A stretch of 64,000 nt of DNA from SIG455 sp045646385 (lineage in GTDB: Bacteria; Bacillota; Clostridia; UMGS1810): assembly GCA_045646385.1 (NCBI GenBank), contig JAZRKQ010000011.1, positions 1 through 64,000 of the forward strand, read 5' to 3'. The notes below the pieces were generated by a model. The model was not told where the DNA came from. It saw only the letters and a list, made by a program, of their open reading frames with translations, and did not search any database. Numbering within the stretch: the first letter of the stretch is position 1; the number at the start of each line of letters is the position of its first letter. Positions 61,419 through 64,000 of this stretch are shown piece by piece. The position numbers and the translations under genes were made by a program.

Positions 61419-62387
61419 ATGCAGATTGGAAATGTCACTTTAAAAAACAACGTTTTTCTGGCGCCTATGGCAGGTGTTACGGATTTGGCTTTTCGCAGAA
61501 TGTGTGTGCGCTATGGCGCGGGTCTTGTTTACAGCGAAATGGTCAGTTCCAAAGCACTTTACTATAACGATAAAAAAACGAAACAACTTTTAAATTCTAC
61601 TGATGACGAAAAACCGCTTGCGGTGCAGATTTTCGGCAGTGAGCCTGATATTATGGCAAAAACTGCGTATATGGCGCTTGAAACGGGCGCGCAGATTTTA
61701 GATATAAATATGGGATGTCCTGCGCCCAAAATCGTAAATAACGGTGATGGAAGCGCATTGATGAAAACCCCCGAACTTATCGGCAGGATAGTATCTGCTG
61801 TAAAAAAAGCAGTTGATATCCCCGTTACGTGCAAAATCCGCAGTGGTTTTGATGCGGTTAATGCAGTAGAGATAGCAAAAATCATTGAAGCAAACGGTGC
61901 GTCTGCCATAGCGGTGCATCCGCGTACCCGCAGTATGTATTATAGCGGTAAGGCGGATTGGGACGTTATAAAGCAAGTTAAAAATACCGTTTCTATACCC
62001 GTTATCGGAAATGGCGATATATTTTGTGCAGAAGATGCTATTCGCCTTATAGAACATACCGGTTGTGATGCTGTGATGGTCGGCAGGGGTGCTCAGGGCA
62101 ATCCGTTTATTTTTAAACAGATACTCGAATATATGGAAACGGGAAAAGTTTCCTATTTTCCAAATACTTCAGAAAAGGTGCGGGTAATAGGCCGGCACAT
62201 CGCAGAAATGGCAGAGGATAAAGGTGAACATATAGCGGTTCTGGAGGCACGCAAACACGTTGCATGGTACATTAAAGGAATGAAAGACTCAGCCGCAATG
62301 CGCCAAAAAGTAAATACTATGACAAATCTTAAAGACCTGCTGAAGTCTATTGAAGAATACGCGGTTTTCTGCGAAGAAAATAATTGA
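61419..62387 (+). CDS. dusB: tRNA-dihydrouridine synthase (DusB type)
   Basis: FMN-dependent reduction of uridines in tRNA D loops. 322 residues, TIM barrel. APMAGVTDLAFR binds FMN, INMGCPAPKIVNNGDGSALM holds the catalytic cysteine (GCP), then RSGF, HPRTRSMYYSGKADW and GNGDIF, MVGRGAQGNP. Ends just before the rpsO promoter. Confidence 0.95.
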   Translation: MQIGNVTLKNNVFLAPMAGVTDLAFRRMCVRYGAGLVYSEMVSSKALYYNDKKTKQLLNSTDDEKPLAVQIFGSEPDIMAKTAYMALETGAQILDINMGCPAPKIVNNGDGSALMKTPELIGRIVSAVKKAVDIPVTCKIRSGFDAVNAVEIAKIIEANGASAIAVHPRTRSMYYSGKADWDVIKQVKNTVSIPVIGNGDIFCAEDAIRLIEHTGCDAVMVGRGAQGNPFIFKQILEYMETGKVSYFPNTSEKVRVIGRHIAEMAEDKGEHIAVLEARKHVAWYIKGMKDSAAMRQKVNTMTNLKDLLKSIEEYAVFCEENN

Positions 62388-62406
62388 AAATTTTTCAAAA
62401 AAACTA

Positions 62407-62435
62407 TTTACAATTACCATTTTATGTGATATAAT
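62407..62435 (+). promoter_or_regulatory. rpsO promoter
   Basis: TTTACA (62407-62412) and TATAAT (62430-62435), 17 bp apart, with TG one base before the -10. Confidence 0.8.
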
Positions 62436-62439
62436 CACT

Positions 62440-62521
62440 TGGTAAACCTGTCGCACGGTTTTAGGAATCTCCAACCTTTTGCTTTGTGGCAGGCGATTAA
62501 AAATAATATGGAGGTAAAAAA
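62440..62521 (+). promoter_or_regulatory. rpsO leader, possible S15-binding structure
   Basis: CCTGTC (62447-62452) can pair with GGCAGG (62489-62494) and other pairings exist between. S15 represses its own leader in many bacteria with varied structures; this one is a candidate only. Confidence 0.45.
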
Positions 62522-62523
62522 CT

Positions 62524-62787
62524 ATGTTGAAAGAAACAAAACAGGCTATCATCAAAGAGTATGCTACTCATGAAGGCGATACAGGTTCTCCTGAAGTACA
62601 GATTGCACTTCTCACATACCGTATCAACCACTTGACAGAGCATCTCAAAAACAACAACAAAGACCATCACTCAAGAAGAGGTCTTTTAATGATGGTTGGT
62701 CAGAGAAGAGGTTTGCTCAACTACCTTACTAAGGTTGATATTGAGAGATACCGTTCTATCATCAAAAGACTTAACATCAGAAAATAG
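62524..62787 (+). CDS. rpsO: 30S ribosomal protein S15
   Basis: Early-binding 30S protein of 87 residues, slightly short of the usual 89. HEGDTGSPEVQIALLTYRINHLTEHLK, residues 16-42, and DHHSRRGLLMMVGQRRGLLNYL are diagnostic and bind 16S helix h22. GGAGG is 8 nt before the ATG. rpsO-pnp order is conserved in many bacteria. Confidence 0.97.
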   Translation: MLKETKQAIIKEYATHEGDTGSPEVQIALLTYRINHLTEHLKNNNKDHHSRRGLLMMVGQRRGLLNYLTKVDIERYRSIIKRLNIRK

Positions 62788-62799
62788 TTGTTATTATTT

Positions 62800-62834
62800 C
62801 GGGCAAAGGTGGGGCTTCCATTTTTGCCCGTTTT
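62800..62834 (+). terminator. Terminator/attenuator between rpsO and pnp
   Basis: CGGGCAAA-ggTGG and CCA-ttTTTGCCCG form a stem, followed by TTTT. The weak T run suggests partial readthrough to pnp. Confidence 0.75.
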
Positions 62835-62860
62835 AAAATATCAAAGCAATGCGAAGAGTA

Positions 62861-62911
62861 TTAGCAGTTAGATAATATCTTCTGCAAATGGAGATACTAT
62901 CTAAGTGCTAA
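62861..62911 (+). promoter_or_regulatory. Long pnp leader hairpin
   Basis: 62861-62880 pairs with 62892-62911 over 20 positions with two mismatches, loop 11 nt. In E. coli a pnp leader stem cut by RNase III mediates PNPase self-control; this hairpin is in the analogous place. Confidence 0.7.
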
Positions 62912-62945
62912 ACTCACGTATTTGCTAAAAAACAGGAGGATAAAA

Positions 62946-64000
62946 ATGCATAAAAAATTTACTACTACTTTAGCAGGCCGTGAACTTACTATTGAAACAG
63001 GCGAACTTGCTCAACTTTCAAACGGCTCTGTACTTGTTCGCTATGGCGACACAGTTGTTATGGCAAACGCAACCGCTTCTAAAAAACCACGTGACGGTAT
63101 TGATTTCTTCCCCTTGAGTGTGGATTATGAAGAAAAACTTTATTCTGTAGGTAAAATCCCCGGCGGATTCTTGCGCCGTGAGGGTAAACCCTCTGATAAA
63201 GCGATTTTAACATCACGTGTTATCGACCGTCCTATCCGTCCTTTATTCCCTAAGGATTACAGAAACGATGTAAGCGTTGTTACTACAGTAATGAGTGTTG
63301 ATATCGACAACTCACCCGAAATTGCTGCTATGATTGGTGCATCTGCTGCCATTTCAATTTCTGACATTCCTTTTGCAGGTCCTATCGGCGGTGTTTCTGT
63401 CGGCTTGGTTGACGGTGAATTTGTAATCAACCCCACACTTGAACAGAGAGAAAAAAGCCTTATGCAGTTAACTGTTGCAGGTACCAAAGAAAAGGTTGTT
63501 ATGATTGAAGCCGGTGCTTGTGAAGTTAAAGAAGATGTTATGTACGATGCTATCGTATTCGCACATGGCGAAATCAAGAAAATCTGTGAATTTTTGCAGA
63601 GCATTGTAGATGAGATTGGTAAACCCAAACACGAGTATATCTCTGCTGATATTAACCACGACCACTACGATGCAGTTAAAGCATACGCATACGATAAAGT
63701 TTGCGAGGCTATTGACACAGACGATAAAACTGTAAGAGATGCTAATATGGCAGTTGTTACAGACGACGTTGTGGCACACTTTGCTGAAGAGATCCCCGAA
63801 CTTGAAGAAGAAATCGGCGAAATCCTTTATAAATTGCAGAAAGAAATCGTTAGAAAATGGCTCATAAAAGACCACAGACGTGTTGACGGCAGAGGTATTT
63901 TAGAAATCCGTCCTCTCTCTTCAAGAGTAGGAATACTTCCAAGAACTCACGGTTCCGGTCTTTTCTCAAGAGGTCAGACACAGGTTCTTACAGTTGCAAC
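62946..64000 (+). CDS. pnp: Polyribonucleotide nucleotidyltransferase (PNPase), 3' end outside window
   Basis: Phosphorolytic 3'-5' exoribonuclease of mRNA decay, trimeric. The ATG at 62946 follows AGGAGG by about 7 nt. The 351 complete codons cover the first RNase PH domain (LVRYGDTVVMANATAS, FFPLSVDYEEK, GGFLRREGKPSDKAIL, SRVIDRPIRPLF), the helical linker, and the start of the second RNase PH domain (DHRRVDGRGILEIRPLSS, HGSGLFSRGQTQVLTVAT). KH and S1 domains lie beyond the window. Confidence 0.97.
   Translation, partial: MHKKFTTTLAGRELTIETGELAQLSNGSVLVRYGDTVVMANATASKKPRDGIDFFPLSVDYEEKLYSVGKIPGGFLRREGKPSDKAILTSRVIDRPIRPLFPKDYRNDVSVVTTVMSVDIDNSPEIAAMIGASAAISISDIPFAGPIGGVSVGLVDGEFVINPTLEQREKSLMQLTVAGTKEKVVMIEAGACEVKEDVMYDAIVFAHGEIKKICEFLQSIVDEIGKPKHEYISADINHDHYDAVKAYAYDKVCEAIDTDDKTVRDANMAVVTDDVVAHFAEEIPELEEEIGEILYKLQKEIVRKWLIKDHRRVDGRGILEIRPLSSRVGILPRTHGSGLFSRGQTQVLTVA

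Overview
The window reads as a chromosomal segment of a low-GC, endospore-forming member of the Clostridia, probably an uncultured gut-type lineage. The gene content supports this: sporulation-linked genes (yunB, spoVG, a SpoVD-like PBP with PASTA domains), a fermentative adhE under a Rex-like operator, class II GlyRS, a MurE with the DNPR motif of meso-diaminopimelate enzymes, and Firmicute-style AGGAGG ribosome sites. I see no prophage, insertion sequence, CRISPR array or rRNA. Genus cannot be told from sequence alone. Where an upstream alternative start overlapped the ribosome site, I moved the start to the codon with proper spacing.

Layout. 1-6.0 kb: 3' end of mfd, a PrsA-like foldase, a CDP-alcohol phosphatidyltransferase, and a convergent secreted phosphodiester glycosidase. 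6.1-13 kb: nadE, RNase Z-like hydrolase, adhE plus a small phosphotransferase, glyS. 13-18.3 kb: YkvI-like membrane protein, three tRNAs (Pro, Thr, Tyr), a TPP riboswitch with terminator, thiM-thiE-(HAD-thiD fusion), and a helical orphan. 18.2-23.3 kb: a PocR-AraC regulator divergent from a sugar isomerase-cupin-kinase-aldolase operon. 23.4-30.5 kb: MATE exporter, mtaB, an HPr-like protein without the active histidine, DUF4364, and a sugar ABC importer without its ATPase. 30.5-39.1 kb: a PBP-like pseudoenzyme, yunB, M23/G5 endopeptidase, mscL, aldo/keto reductase, mltG, proA, NfeD and SPFH proteins. 39.1-43.7 kb: second AraC regulator, kdgK-eda, and a divergent CE7 esterase with an AEC transporter. 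43.7-45.7 kb: MATE pseudogene remnant, murC, spoVG. 46-60.9 kb: the division and cell wall (dcw) cluster mraZ-rsmH-ftsL-pbp-murE-murF-mraY-ftsW-murG-murA-ftsQ-DUF881-sbp-ftsZ. 60.9-64 kb: nrdR, dusB, rpsO, 5' part of pnp.

How it works together. The dcw cluster makes lipid II and the divisome, but murD, murB and ftsA are absent from it, and murC is on the other strand about 0.7 kb upstream of mraZ. Four GTGG boxes at exactly 10-bp steps after the mraZ promoter look like the MraZ autoregulatory site. Sugar use appears in three blocks: isomerase/kinase/aldolase, ABC importer, and KDG kinase/KDPG aldolase with an acetyl esterase. A 41-bp element, 36/41 identical, lies in front of both the isomerase operon and the second AraC regulator, which suggests shared control.

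The least expected items are that paired 41-bp element, two long perfect or near-perfect hairpins 49 kb apart whose 14-nt loops share a 12-nt core, the catalytically empty PBP beside yunB, the HAD-ThiD fusion in a riboswitch operon lacking thiL, and the dcw gene losses. Apart from 14114-14794 (three tRNAs and the riboswitch) and 43621-43974 (pseudogene), no gene-free stretch exceeds 300 bases.
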